Assembly (NCBI GenBank): GCA_026929865.2
Contig: CM049405.1
Coordinates: 18,932,501 to 18,996,500 of the forward strand
Reading direction: 5' to 3'
Origin: Hyperoplus lanceolatus
Taxonomy: Eukaryota; Chordata; Actinopteri; Uranoscopiformes; Ammodytidae
Length of the DNA: 64,000 bases
The position numbers and the translations under genes were made by a program. Within the stretch, counting starts at the first letter, position 1; each line of letters starts with the position of its first letter. The notes under the pieces were generated by a model, which was not told the DNA's origin, did no database searches, and saw only the letters and a list, made by a program, of their open reading frames with translations. This document shows positions 21,521 to 34,018 of this stretch, in pieces.

Positions 21521-23450
21521 GTGCATCATTTCACTAAAAAAGTCAAAGGCAAAAAAAATCAAAAGAGATCGCTACCGTGGTTGAACTCTGAAGTACTGAA
21601 ATTGATGAAGGATAGGGATCTTGCGCTAAAAAGGGCATTAATGTCAAATAGGGTGAATGAAAAACGCATATTTGTTATGCTACGGAATAAGTCCACTAAA
21701 GAGATGAGGAAAGCTAAAGCAAATTTCTTTATAAGTATCATTAATGAGGCGAAAGGCAATACAAAATTAATTTGGAACCAGATCCAGGTGCTCATGGGGT
21801 CGGATAATCTAAGGCGCAGCAGGCAATTAGAACTAAAAAACAATGGTAACCTATTGCAAGATCCAGCAGATTTGGCCAAAGCATTCAATGAATACTTTAT
21901 TGATTATGTCGCTGAGATTACACAATGTTTCCCTGACACGTGTGAATCTCATACCAGTTAATATTACCTTGCCCGTTTTTAACATCAATTGCATCACAGA
22001 CAGTAAAGTTCAAATGCTCGTAAATTCCCTCAAACCCTCCACCACAAAAGATGTTTATGGTATGGACTCAGCCATGCTCAAACACCTTAAAGATGTTTTG
22101 GCACCGCCCATTACACAGATCATCAATCTGTCAATCTCACAAGGGGTATTCCCACAGGTTTGGAAGACAGCCGTTGTATCACCTATTTTTAAGTCAGGCG
22201 ATTCTCAGGCTATTTGTAATTACAGGCCAATCAGCATCTTGCCCGTAGTGTCGAAGGTGGCAGAGAAGTGGGTAGCAGAACAACTCATTTCTCATTTAAA
22301 CAACAGCCCCTTCTCACTGCATCCCATGCAATTTGGTTTTAGAGCCAATCATTCTACAGACACTGCCAACTGCCTCTTAATTGAAAAGATTAAGTCTATG
22401 ATGGACAAGGGAGGTACTGTTGGGGCTGTATTCTTAGACCTGTGAAAAGCTTTTGACACAGTAAATCATAAGGTACTCATTTCCAAACTCTCCTCATTCA
22501 ATTTCTCCAATAACGCCCTCAAGTGGTCAGAGTCATATTTAAAGAACAGAACCCAGTGTGTGAATGTCAATAATCAAAAATCTTCTGCGCTGGATACACT
22601 AACTGGTGTCCCACAAGGGTCAATACTAGGTCCACTTCTATTCAGTCTTTACATAAATGACTTGCCCTTTGTGTGCTCTGATGTAGAGGTTCAGCTTTAT
22701 GCTGATGACGCTGTGATTTTTACACATGGCAGAACTAAACTTCAGGCTGCAGCAACACTCACCAATGCATTGAACCGCATCTCAACTTGGCTAATTCAAT
22801 CATGCCTTCAACTAAATACATCCAAAACAGTCTGCATGTTTTTTTCCAAAAAGCGATGTAGCATTCCAGATCCAGCCATAATGCTGTCAGGAGTAAAACT
22901 AGAAGTTGTCTCTGAGTTCAAATACCCAGGCCTCCTAATCGACTCTCAACTGTCCTTCAAATCTCATGTAAAAAAAGTTAGTCACAGGGTTAAGTTTAAC
23001 TTATCAAATTTTCGCTTCATCAGAAATTCAATGACAACTGATGCAGCCAAGATATATATGCATGCTATGATAATGTCTCATTTCACATACTGTTTGACCA
23101 GCTTTGCACAAGCCAATAAGACAACACTTGAAACACTGTATAAGCAAACCCTGAAAGTCTTGGACCGGAAGTCAAACACCTACCATCATTGTCTTATTTT
23201 AAGAAAGTGTAAACTTCTGGGCTGGGACAACCTAATAAAGTATGCAAATCTTTGCCTTATTTTTAAAATATTGCACAACAAAGCCCCCCCACCTCTTCAA
23301 CAGTGTATCACTCAGAGGTCAAATTCAAACCGGACAACCAGAGGCTCGTCCCGGGGAGACTGTGTAGTACCGTTTAGAAAAAGTGCCTTTAGCCACTCAG
23401 CATTCTCAGTTATAGCATCACAGGAATGGAATCACTACCAGCTCACATAA
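21521..23450 (+). pseudogene. LINE reverse transcriptase domain, several breaks
   Basis: After a linker (21521-21961) the frame shifts. The polymerase then reads YRPISILPVVSKV, PMQFGFRANHSTD, VGAVFLDL (TGA at 22443-22445) KAFDTVNH, TGVPQGSILGPLLF and the catalytic YADD (LYADDAVIF, about 22700). It continues to the C-terminal SRGDCVVPFRKSAF block. The end of the protein is shifted near 23425, where a WN motif is followed by a premature stop. All polymerase motifs checked are intact apart from the nonsense codon beside the first catalytic Asp region. A fragment of the same family lies at 63.56 kb. Confidence 0.82.
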
Positions 23451-24045
23451 GAGAAATTAGTTCTTACCGTCCCTTTTCAGGACAGCTGAACATATGGCTC
23501 ATTAGTAATCAATTGTGTACACACTAGGACTGCATTTGCTTCTCCTGCCGACTACTTCGTAACTGTTTTGTCCTGCTTGCTTGTCTCTTGTGTGCTCATG
23601 TCCTGTGTTGTTCATGTGAGTGTCTAATTGTATATGTTTGTACTGCTTGTTTGTGCTTTATGCTGCTGTATATGTGTTTTTATTGTAGGTGTGTCTGTCC
23701 TGCTCTATTTACTGTTTTGTGCACTTTCCTATAATGTTTAATGTACGCTCTGCTTTATTGTCTGCTTATTTTATTGTTTGTTTGTTTGCCATTGTCTGTC
23801 AATTCGTTCTTACTATGTGTTACTGTATTTTCTGAGTTGACTATGTTGTTTTTTAATCATTGCTTATACATGCATTTTATTTCTGTAATTTTAGGTTGCC
23901 TTTTACATATCTGGCAGGGGACAGCAGATGAAAACTAGCCTCTTAGGCTAACTCTGGCTCACTTACATTTTGAATGTTGATTAGTGTGCAATGTCCCTGA
24001 AATAAACCAATAAAAAAAAAAAAAAAAAAAAAAAGGCAGGTGCAG

Positions 24046-25099
24046 AGATCTTGCAAGAGCAGAACATTTCCGCTCGAGCGCTGCGCGCGCTTGCATCGTC
24101 GGGGTCTCTGCCCACTACTATTTCCAGTAGCCCACCTTAATCTGACTGGCTAGAACCGGCCCTGTGTACAGGCATGTGTTTATGTGGGAATAAGCGCATC
24201 ATGCACATTGATACAAGTTCAGTATGAGTAAAGGGGGCCCAATGACTGGACCTTTTCAGGGGTCCAGTCATTTCTCTGGGCAGGCCTGTGTAAATTATGT
24301 ATTATTAGTTGTCTTATTCTAGGAGTGATGGTAAGTGATTTGCAACTGTTTTAACAGCCACTATGCGGGCACTCCAACGGGTATCAGACATGTGGTGAAG
24401 GGAGCAGCAGCGTTTTCTGCTAGTAACTCCAATGTGCAGCTGGGTAAACATAGTAGCCAGTAGAGATTGTGACCCTCCTAGGGGGGTCCGGGGGTATGCC
24501 CCCCCGGGATATTTTTTTTACCTTTTTAAAGTGAAATACATGAATCTGTTGCACTTTGAGAGAAAAATTATGAGGCAAAATCTGAGGAATTTTGTGTGAA
24601 CAACTTTTTTCTGTGTACTAGGCCTAATTATTTTTGGAATAATTTGGAGAACCTGAGTCAGATGAATGAAATGAAGCTATTAAAGAAAGACATGTATTTA
24701 CCATAAAAATATTAATATAAAATAGAATATTATGCAAATAAACATCCACAAATTTGCAATCTTTCTATATTTTTTTCAAAAGAAACCACTTAACTTTACA
24801 TGAAGAACTCTGTTGTCCAGCTATCTTTTTTTCACAGATGAGGCTGAAATAGGCTATAGCACATACACAGTGCATGGGCAACTGAGGGCATTTTTTCCAA
24901 ATATTTTTAAATAAACTCAATAATGTCCAAATAGATTAAATCATAGTCTGTTTCTGACATCGGAATACTGAGGCAAGTTTAAAAAAATGAAAAACATGGT
25001 TCAGGTTCAGTGACAGTAGGCTTATTTCTCCTCTCCTCTCTGTCTGTACAGTATGGGCTGTGGGCCCTTATAATCGTCATAACTTACCCCCTCCCCCCC
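24046..25099. other. Non-coding stretch containing a dispersed repeat
   Basis: GC-rich just after the LINE tail (CGAGCGCTGCGCGCGC near 24075), then AT-rich. The dispersed repeat at 24407-24742 is listed separately. No gene is recognised. Confidence 0.5.
24407..24742 (+). repeat. Dispersed repeat, copy 1 (CCCCCCGGGA hairpin family)
   Basis: Blocks here recur in the same order at 51462-51728: GTTTTCTGCTA, CAGCTGGGT, AGTAGCCAG, GGGGTATGCCCCCCCGGGA, TTTTTAAAGTGAAAT and ATGAATCTG. The GGGGGGTCCGGGGG/CCCCCCCGG core can form a short stem. It has no coding potential. Confidence 0.7.
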
Positions 25100-25612
25100 A
25101 CCCCCCCATATGACGGCGCTGTCCGACTGGGGAAATACGTTTCTCTGGTCAAGATCAAGCCCCAACCTCAGCGATTTTTAACAGCATCCAATAAGGAAGT
25201 GACCACAACTGTAGTAACCCGGAAGTGCCACTGGGGGCTGGATGCAGAAGACAGCTATTTGTCATTGACTCCAATGTTAAACATGCCGTTTTCACTGCAT
25301 TATTAAACCTATTTCAGGCCTGGATTAAAAAAACATTCTAGTCTGTATGTTTAGGTCATATCTCCACAACAACACTGAGGGGGGTGAATCTTTTTGGACC
25401 ACGCTAGTTTTTATTCTTTTGGAAGTTAAAATGTATTGGCGCGATCTCTTGAGTGACAGTATACGTCAGCTATCTCCCTCCCCCCGACGTGAGGCGGAGT
25501 AAAAATCTCACAAAATGGCGATGCGCACAAACCAGGATTATTGGATGCCATGTGAATAACTGAGGTCAGCCCGGATGCTACATCCATATTATTTACTATC
25601 TATGGTCAAGAT
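25100..25612 (+). repeat. Dispersed repeat A, uninterrupted copy
   Basis: Blocks such as AAGCCCCAACC, TCTGTATGTTTAGGTCATAT, GCTAGTTTTTATTCT, CTCTTGAG, TATACGTCAGCTA, ATCTCCCTCCCCCC, GAGGCGGAGTAAAA and ATGGCGATGCGC recur inverted at 48840-49162 and 52545-52790. The shared order over 500 bp shows one family. The class is unknown and no frame is convincing. Confidence 0.75.
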
Positions 25613-26036
25613 GGAACAATTTGTCTGAACTCCACAAAATAAACATAAATGAATTTAACACACATGTGACTTTAATAACTTCATAATTCATAAACCATTG
25701 CAACAAAAAGCATGTCCCAGCCATGATGATTACTTTTTAGTGTCCTTAAGAATGTTTGTCCTCTGTGCCCCAAAAAAGACCCCACCTTATTAAATGTGCT
25801 GGGAGTGAGACTTTTAGCTTGCACTGACCTCTGTGTGTATTTTTCGAGCCTTGGCTGTCAGTAAACAGCAAATATTTTTCCAGTCCCCTTTTTATTTTAT
25901 TGATTAGTCTTTTATTATTTTATATTTTAGCACAGTAATTGAGCGTCATCTCTATTTCACTTTGTAATTTCTATATGACAAAAAACAGAACCGAGACCCT
26001 AGAATTTGAAAAGTAGATGTTGCATTACTACAGTAA

Positions 26037-26117
26037 ACACAAACCCATGATCTGTTGTCTTCAAGACATATACTGTTACAGTATATGTCTTGAAGACAAC
26101 AGATCATGGGTTTGTGT
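26037..26117. repeat. Perfect 81-bp palindrome (40-bp arms, one-base centre)
   Basis: Base 26077 is the centre, and every position from 26037 to 26076 pairs with its mirror up to 26117. I checked all 40 pairs. The pairing fails at the next position out. The arms contain CCCATGATCTGTTGTCTTC. It lies in otherwise unique AT-rich DNA without a coding frame. Confidence 0.95.
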
Positions 26118-27805
26118 GGGGGCTTCACAATAAAAGATTTCCCAAATTATGAGTATTATTTTTTATTCAGAGAGGGGATGGATTTGTCCATTAGTTTGGT
26201 GGGAAACAAGGACTGTGCTGACATTTAAAAACTTTGATTTCAAACAATCAAGGTTTCTTAAAATATTATGTATTTAAAATAATCCTGTTGGAAGTGCACA
26301 GCCTTTTAAACATTTTGTAACTTGCATTTTTTTTCACTTGTCCTGTTTCACAGTGGCATTGCCATCTTTTATATACCATTGATGCCATCATTGATATGCA
26401 TCCCTGCCCCCTGCAATCCGATTCTGGATCCTATACCCCTGTGCAAACTGAAATGATCAGTGAACGTGAGTGTTTTGTACAGATTGAATACAGTTGAATT
26501 ACTTAACCTCTCTGGAATAATTAAAAGGCTTTATAAATACTGAAACTGAAGCTGCGTTCAGACTTACAATAGCACTGCATGAAAAAGGCAGCCCCGCCAT
26601 TCTGTTCAATGAGGCCACTGGGAACCGGCTGGTGCCAGTACAGATAGCTCTGGAAAATACATGTTGAGTCATATAGCAAAAAGTTGATTCTGGCTCAACA
26701 CCCTCATCCAGCTACACAATGTTGGTCATTCAAAAGTGCACAGCACAGGTATAATGCCTTGTGTACCAGTATAAACAGCAAAACGTTCTGCAAATGTTAC
26801 TTTTTGCTGTTTTTTTGTGTGAGAATGTGCCTGTTTATAGCAATAGGTAATGGCAAATGCGGCTACGCTAAACATACTTTATGTATATGTACACTTGTTC
26901 TGCTTCAGTTGGAATTACTAAGCAGGGCAAAAACAGGCAATTAACTGATGCACTATACGTCCGAGCAGTTGTGCTTTGTCACATATTGACTTGAGGCAAT
27001 TTGTCTTGTCCATTCCTTTAAACAATTAACATGAAGCATCGTGCAGGTCTCTCTCTTGAAAAATACATTTTAATCTCATTGAAACTAACCTGGTTGAACG
27101 ATTGTGGCTATCCACCTGGTTTGATAAAGGTTAATAAATTACCCTTACCAAAATTAGAATCCACTCTGAACATATCTAGAAGGGGTAACTTTTCAAGGTT
27201 TGATTGAATTAGAGGATTTCAGAACAGGCTGACACGCATCTGGGGACTAATTGGCACAAGTGATGAGGCTGAATTCTGCCACCACATAATTTACACGGAG
27301 GAGGGTGCACTCAGAGAAGTAATTGTCACTTCTATAATGAACCTGAAATGTACTTACTCTCAAATAAAACTTGAGAAGACTGTGGAAACAGAGAACAGAA
27401 ACAAAAGACCTTGGTCCTGAAGCCTAGAAATAGTTTTCCATCTTGAAATATGAGGGAAACATCAAAGTGCATCAAATTGCTTCCAATTCAAACGTGTCTT
27501 CCAGAAACCTACAATCCACCTTCAACTCCAAGTTGAAGTTTGAGAAAAACAAGCTACAAATCCCTTTGTCTGTATCTAACTTAACGTCTCTTAACAAAAA
27601 ATATTGTATTATTGCTTGTCAGAAAATACTCAATGACATAGCCTATTAGATCGATATGACCGGTATTCCCTGGACTTTAGACATATGGTGTTGGATTAAG
27701 AGTGTTGTTGAGAAAAGAAAAAGCTGGAATTCTCGGTCTGCAGGGTTACTATTAGGTATAGGTTTGTCTGTGCAAACCTACACAAAGAAGGGTGTTATGA
27801 ACAGC
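26118..27805. other. Non-coding stretch, no gene seen
   Basis: AT-rich, unique-looking DNA. Frames at 26684-26944 and 27443-27649 are short and match nothing I recognise. No repeat ends were identified. Confidence 0.5.
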
Positions 27806-27807
27806 TA

Positions 27808-28262
27808 ATGCTGGGCTTACACTACACGACTTTTCACGCAATTTGACAGTCGCAGACAATCTTCCAATGTCGGACTGAAATCACTGGAGTCGTGCTGGAG
27901 TTGTGGCGCGCGCACGTAATCTCAGTCGTTTGGTGTATGGTGGTCTTCCGACCCGATTTCAGTCTTCTTCCTGTCTTGACGTTCCGACATTATCAAACAT
28001 GTTTGATATTATCGCTAGTCTTAGGGGGTTGGCTCAAGCGAAATGACGTAAACACTGTCACACTCTTGCATGCACCAAGCACGACACAAGAGGAGCGGCA
28101 TTAGTCGCGACCTGTGTCCGCCTGGTGAGACACTTATTTCGGATACTTTTTCATAGAAGCCTCGTGTCTTCAGGTGTGAGTTGATTGTCTTTAGATGAAA
28201 GAGGGTTTCAATCTTCAGTCTTTTCAAAGTATTTTAAAAGTCCTCTAGTGTAAGCCCAGCAT
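27808..28262. mobile_element. 455-bp MITE with ~28-bp terminal inverted repeats
   Basis: The left end ATGCTGGGCTTACACTA (27808-27824) is the exact inverted complement of 28246-28262. After a 3-base mismatch the match continues with GACTTTT. The interior is non-coding and contains CGACTGAAAT-like subterminal motifs. The target duplication is not obvious. Confidence 0.85.
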
Positions 28263-30795
28263 AAGTTGCAGAGGCTCACAAAGAAATGTGAGGAATAAGT
28301 CAGTAAATCCATAAGGATTTGTCGCCTGTAAACCATGAATATCTGTTCCACATTTTGTGGCTATCCATCAAGAAGATGTTGAGATTTGTTACACAATAAG
28401 TATAAACTTAAGCCTGCAGGTGGAACAAGATGAAAAGTAAGGGGATCACTAAAGATTCATCATCTTTCCACTATTTTTAAATGTCATGACAAGTCATCAG
28501 ATAGTTGTCAAGATGAATGACTATAAATGTGACCCTCTAGGGACCATGGATATCTGAAACAGATGGATTTCATAAAATCATAAATGGTATAGAAGTTATA
28601 CTGTGTGATGTTGTATAACCAAATGACCTTTTATTGAAATTTGTTTCTATTCTTAGTAAACCCAGCTACTAACAATATCTAAATGCTCTCTTAAATGACT
28701 GCAGTCATGTAACAACTGAATAGCTCTGTACTACATGATCCATACGTGTTCATATTTGAGTATAAGAGAGTATTTGAATTCTTAAAAGCATCTAATTGTA
28801 AAGCATTATTTTATTTATTTATTTATTTTTTACGTTTTAAAGCGGCTACGAGTAACATTTAAATATCTTTTAAACAGCCTCATGTTTCCTCTGATAATCA
28901 TAAATGACCTTTAACAGCAAACGAGACCATCAGTGCAAAGAAAGACGTTTTTAAATAGTTTTTATTACTGCTTTTGGTCTGGTCGCACACCCAGTCCGAT
29001 TTTCGGTTAGCTCGTGCAAGCTCTATGGTCACATGTCCGTATTGGTCGCAGATTTCAGTGTGGCGCAGCAACGTGAATTGAGAAGCCTATCCCTCCAGGT
29101 GAGGGAAGGGGAGCGGGAGCCTTGTTTGATACAGTTATTTGTCGTCATAATGACTGATAACGGGGCTGAACCATCAAAGAAAAAAAAGAAAATGCAATGA
29201 AGAAAAGCTAAAAGGGAGAGTGACATAGGCTACGGGGGACGAGGGCGTTGCCAAGCAACGTGTATACAATTTCACGAGAGCGAAACTAGACTGCAGTGTT
29301 TACTCCTAAATGAATGAGCGGTTGGTACTAACACAAAGTTTGCTTTGCTTCACCATCATCAGATAACCATTATCTGAAATAGTCATTATTTACATCAACA
29401 ACACAAACACATTACCTCATCGTGATCCATACTAACTGCCGTCTATCGTTCATTCGCTTTCTGTGAGGAGTCGGACACGTAGCCTAATCTTTCAGCTCCG
29501 TGAGAGAGAGTAGTTAGCAATCAGCATTGCAATCAGGTGCGTGTGGCAGTGACAGGCATTAGTTAATGCAGTGTCAAAACCACTCTCACGGAGCCGAAAA
29601 GAGTCCTCACACTTTCAACACACGGACATGCACTATAGGCCTATTGCTCCCTTCTCAGTTCACACTCACGCGCCTGGCACGCGCTAGTAAACAGCTTTGC
29701 GACAGCGGGCGTCGTAAAAATACTACCGCTTTTGTCCAAAGGGGACGCCAACGTGCCATGTTACTCGTAGTGGCTTTAATGTTCATCCTAAATGTTTGCT
29801 GTTGGATTGTCCCCATGGTAAGATTAAGCATGTTTTTAATGAATCTTATTGATTGAACAAACTGTCAATCACATGGTCGGAATAAAGAAAATAACATTGC
29901 ATGTACACAGTTGAAAAGTGTAATTATGTTATATTATGTGAATCCAGGTTTTTGCCAAATACTCTGGAATTACTCCAAATGGTAAAAAAATAAATCCAGT
30001 TTGCAAAAGGATGTGATTTTCCAACGGGTGAGGGAGACTTAACTTGTTCACTTTTGAGCTGCATCCAAGCAAGACACCATTTGTGAAATGGAAATCATTT
30101 TCCTCATCCGCTATCTTTTATAATTTCCTTTTTCTCTATAGGGCTCCATCTGTGGCTGTGAAAAGGCCCCAAGTCGGTTCAATTGGACCCATTGTGCTCA
30201 TGTTTCCCGGTCACATCTGCCAAGCAAGCCTTGTCAGCTGCCACTCGGACCTGTCCAATTACTTTCCAGTTTAAGGGCAGAAGGACAGATGGAATGGAAC
30301 ACTGATGGATTAACAGTCTGGATGGATCTAAAAATGAAACACGTTAAAGGCAATATAGCTGCATGAGAATGATTGTTCCTGCAGCCTTTAAAGGCAGAGA
30401 GTGTATTTTACCAATTAAATGATCATTTGAAGGCTAGGTATTAGGTCCCCAGAGAACACTTGTTTATACTTATACTATGGCAATATGTGAAGCTCAGAGC
30501 TAGTGTACAAACACCCAACTTCTTTAGAAAGGTAGCAGATGGTGAGTAGATATCTAAGCTAATATTGACAAAAAGTGTTCTGGATTTGAATGCCTCATCC
30601 CAAGAGTTATGAAGGCCAAGGCACTCTGTCTCTGACACATACATTTTCTTTCACAAAGTATTTGCTATAAATCACAATGCGACACCAAGGACATTCTGTT
30701 TTCACTGACATCTGCTATTTGACAAACTTAAATTGACTGACACCACAGAGGAGTGTATTACTTTACGTTTTGTGTGGTCTTTGGTTTGTAAAGTA
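28263..30795. other. Non-coding stretch, no gene seen
   Basis: AT-rich with a TTTA run near 28809-28830. A more GC-rich part at 28970-29780 contains GGTCGCA motifs and may be an old DNA-element relic. The frame at 29566-29856 ends in a hydrophobic stretch but has no homology I can see and no splice context. Confidence 0.45.
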
Positions 30796-32416
30796 TTAAA
30801 GGGGACATATTATGAAAAACCAAACATTGCCGGTGTTTGGGCACACTGTTTAGGTTATTGGCGTCCCTACCAGCACACACAAGCTTCAAAAAGACAAATA
30901 TGTCAGTTTCTTCTGGGACACTTATTTCGAAAAAGGGGGGATTTGAAGGTTTGTTCCAAAAAACACCGACTGATGACGAAATCGGTCGGTTTTCATTATC
31001 ATAAATACTCCCACGGGAAAGCTCACCAGAAACTCGGCAGTTGATTGGCAAATCAAGACGCCCCGTTGGTAACCACACACAACTGGCTGAGCCTCCACTC
31101 GCTCATGCAACAACACGCTGCAGTGTGAGCTCAACCTCAAGCTACCATCACACCCCAGCCTCAAAGCACACTAGGGCTGAATGGATTTACTTAATTTTTT
31201 GTTAGGCTATCTCCAGCAAAGGTTTGCAATCTGTTAGTGTGATCAAAGCCTTTTTACTGGAGTGTGGAGGAGACTGTGCCAGGAAGACTGAGAGACACCA
31301 TCCGTCCGAAATGTAAGTAGTCCTATTTTAAAAATAATTTTGTCCGTTTGTTAGTTCAATGTCTGTAATGTGCTTTATTTTATCCCTCTTATAATAACCA
31401 ACACCGACTGAAATGAGAGAATGCGGGGTTTAGTCGTTAGCATTAGCGCCCGCTAGCTTTACCGTTAGCTTTATGCTAACGGTTAGAGCTGTGAGTCTTT
31501 TGCAGTGACTGTTATTTGGCTCTTTTGTGAGCTCACGTTAGTCCTGCCGTGACAGCCCATGTGTGAAAAACAGACGGTGAAACTGTAGGGTGTGTTGGAA
31601 ACTGAAGAGTATTTTTTTTAATAGCTTCATCCTGCTACCTGCTAGCTGTCTGATTGTATAGCTCAAGTACACACCACAATAAGTCTGCGGACAGTGTGTA
31701 GTACAAGCAGCAGTGGGCCTATTACATGATCTCCAGTGTAATGTACACATAGACAGGAATACTGTAAGTTGTCTCTGCTGGTGTTTGTTTCCTGTCCATT
31801 ATATTTCAAAAAGCACACAGTATCACTCAGAACTTGTTGCTTATTTAGCCAGGGCTATACTGAATTTGTTGTAGCTTTGCCATAACAGATATATGATGTA
31901 GGCCTATACATGTCAGCTAAGCTACATGTAACATTGAATGTGCCATGTTTTACAGGTATCTGAGTGACCTGATGGAGCCGGACGGAGCCACCAAGACCGT
32001 CCACTATCCGTTCCTTCAGAGGAGGATGTGTTCACTGGGTGGGACAGGTGGTCTTCTTCAGGGCCCAACAACAACTGGACAGTTACATAAAAGTTATGGC
32101 TTTGCTTCTGTTTGATATGTACACTTCATATTTTCATTCCACTGGCTATGAATAAACTGCTTTATTTTTAAGGATGTTTTTGGTCTTTTTAAAATGTAAT
32201 GATAGTGTTTTATCAGAGAAAATCTTGTGAGTTTCAAGTAATCCTTTACTACAGGTAGCAAACGGTAAAACTTTATTATGAATGAGTGATCACAATACAA
32301 ATGATACATTATCTACTAGATATTGAAATGTTGTCAGATAATTTGCAGCTCTGACAAACCTAAAGCATAATTATTTCAACCATACATTTTACAAAAGATA
32401 ATGCCTTTCCAGTTAA

Positions 32417-33732
32417 AGCTGCAGTTGAGAGTTTTTTTACTGTAATATTTGGCAAAACTGTCATAATAGCCATTCAGCTATATGTAGGTGAAGTGGTCTG
32501 AAAATATTTTTTTATCACATTGCTCCCCCCTGCCTCTGTGTGCTGCCCCCCAAAATTGCCACCGCTCATGTTAATTTTGACCAATCAGAGCGAGGTCAGA
32601 TTCTCCGTTCTTATTGGCTGTGGGACCTTGGCAACGACGTTGATGCGTCAGATGCGTGAGCGTTCACGACCCTAGCAGTCTGACACTAGCCTACTGTTTG
32701 GTACAAGGCTACTACGGCGGACAGCGAGTAGCAATGTCTTCACAAACGAACCCTCAATTTACCATTCCCAGGATACTAACAACTAACACCGCTAAGACAG
32801 CAAAAAAACGAGGAAAGACGAATATTGAAAAGTTAACTGCTGAAAGGGAGACGGAGAGAGCTTGAAAAAAAGTACACCGGCCATGTCTTCTTGCCCTATC
32901 ACATCAAGACCTCTCCGACCGCGACCTCGCGACTTTTTTTTCAAAACAGCGACAAGCGACAAATCTAGCTTTTTTTTCTGGTGTTATTGGTGACTTTTTT
33001 CGCCAAAGCAAGTATCATCTCTTCTCAACGAGCAACGGGGGCACTGACACGCAGCCCGCTCCTCGCGCAGCAGCCCCGAGCTGAGAGGTGCTCTCCTGCT
33101 CTGACCGCAGCTGGCAGGGGCTGCTGCGCGAGGACCGGGCCGTCTGTCAGTGCTCTGTGACGGGGGACGGGCCGGGAGGCTCCCGCTGCTCGTTGAGAAG
33201 CGTTACAAGTGATATTTGCTTCGGCGAAAAAGTCACCAATTACACCAGAAAAAAAGCTAGATGTGTCGCTTGTCGCTGTTTTGAAAAAAAGTCGCCAGGG
33301 GGGCTGAAAAGTAGCTAAATATAGCGACACAATCGCTAAGTTGGCAACACTGCCCGAGCAGCCCCTCCCAGCTGCGGTCAGAGAAGGTCAGGAGCACACA
33401 CCTCTCTGCTCTGTTACAATTAGTTTGCTATCTTGCCTGGCAGTTACAGCTACTTTGGTAGGCCTACCAGCACACTTAAAATGATTTTAAGCTAACATAC
33501 ATGGTCTGTCTGTGATTAAAATGTATGCTCAATATGTACGTATGTAGTTATCATTACTAATGTTTAATCACCTCGGAATCGGACATGGTGTTTGTCTCCT
33601 GTCAATGTAACTGAATTCACATGAACGCGTGTAGCTGTCGTTCAGAGGGAGGAGCTACAGCAGGTAGAGCGTTGGGAAAACAGCCGTTGGGATCCCAATG
33701 GCTGAAAACGGCTGAAACGATCAACTGCAGCT
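32417..33732. mobile_element. TTAA-flanked DNA element nested in the larger one
   Basis: The left end AGCTGCAGTTGA (32417-32428) and right end TCAACTGCAGCT (33721-33732) are exact inverted complements flanked by TTAA (32413-32416 and 33733-33736). No transposase is seen. It contains a foldback insertion at 32930-33351. Confidence 0.75.
32930..33351. repeat. Foldback with GC-rich centre, hAT-like right end
   Basis: The left arm (about 32930-33085) and right arm (about 33110-33300) are inverted complements. GCGACTTTTTT, CAAAACAGCGACAAGCGACA, GGTGACTTTTT, TCTCAACGAGCA and CTCCTCGCGCAGCAGCCCC have partners on the right. The right side continues alone to GTTGGCAACACTG (33339-33351), an element-end sequence. 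The left equivalent is missing. Confidence 0.75.
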
Positions 33733-34018
33733 TTAATCTTGACATGATTCAGGACACATTCTTTTCCATTATGGTTACTGTACATTTTTACATGTCAACT
33801 CAGTATCGGTTCACAACCAAAGCTTTTTCACTCCACTGGGCTGTAGATCATTCCACAGACCTGTAAAGACAAACATAAAACAGGGTGCAGGGCTCTAGAC
33901 TGCGACCAAATGCTCGCATTTTGCGACCATTTTTTGAGACAGTGCGAGTACTTTTTTCAACTTGGGGCACGCGCGCGACCGGGAAATTCGCCGACATATG
34001 TATTCTGTATGTATGCTC

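Larger units (their letters stand above)
19700..24034 (+). mobile_element. CR1/jockey-like LINE, nearly full length, damaged
   Basis: The element starts near AAGATGGCGGC (19700-19710). It encodes a short hydrophobic N-terminal segment, an endonuclease and a reverse transcriptase on the plus strand, then a T-rich 3' untranslated region. It ends with AATAAACCAATAAA and a poly-A run (24011-24034). At least two nonsense codons (near 21512 and 22443) and two frame changes (near 21940 and 23425) break the coding region. GCAGGTGCAG occurs at 19718-19727 and again right after the tail (24036-24045). That pair is a possible 10-bp target duplication, though it would put the start slightly inside my estimate. 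Confidence 0.82.
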
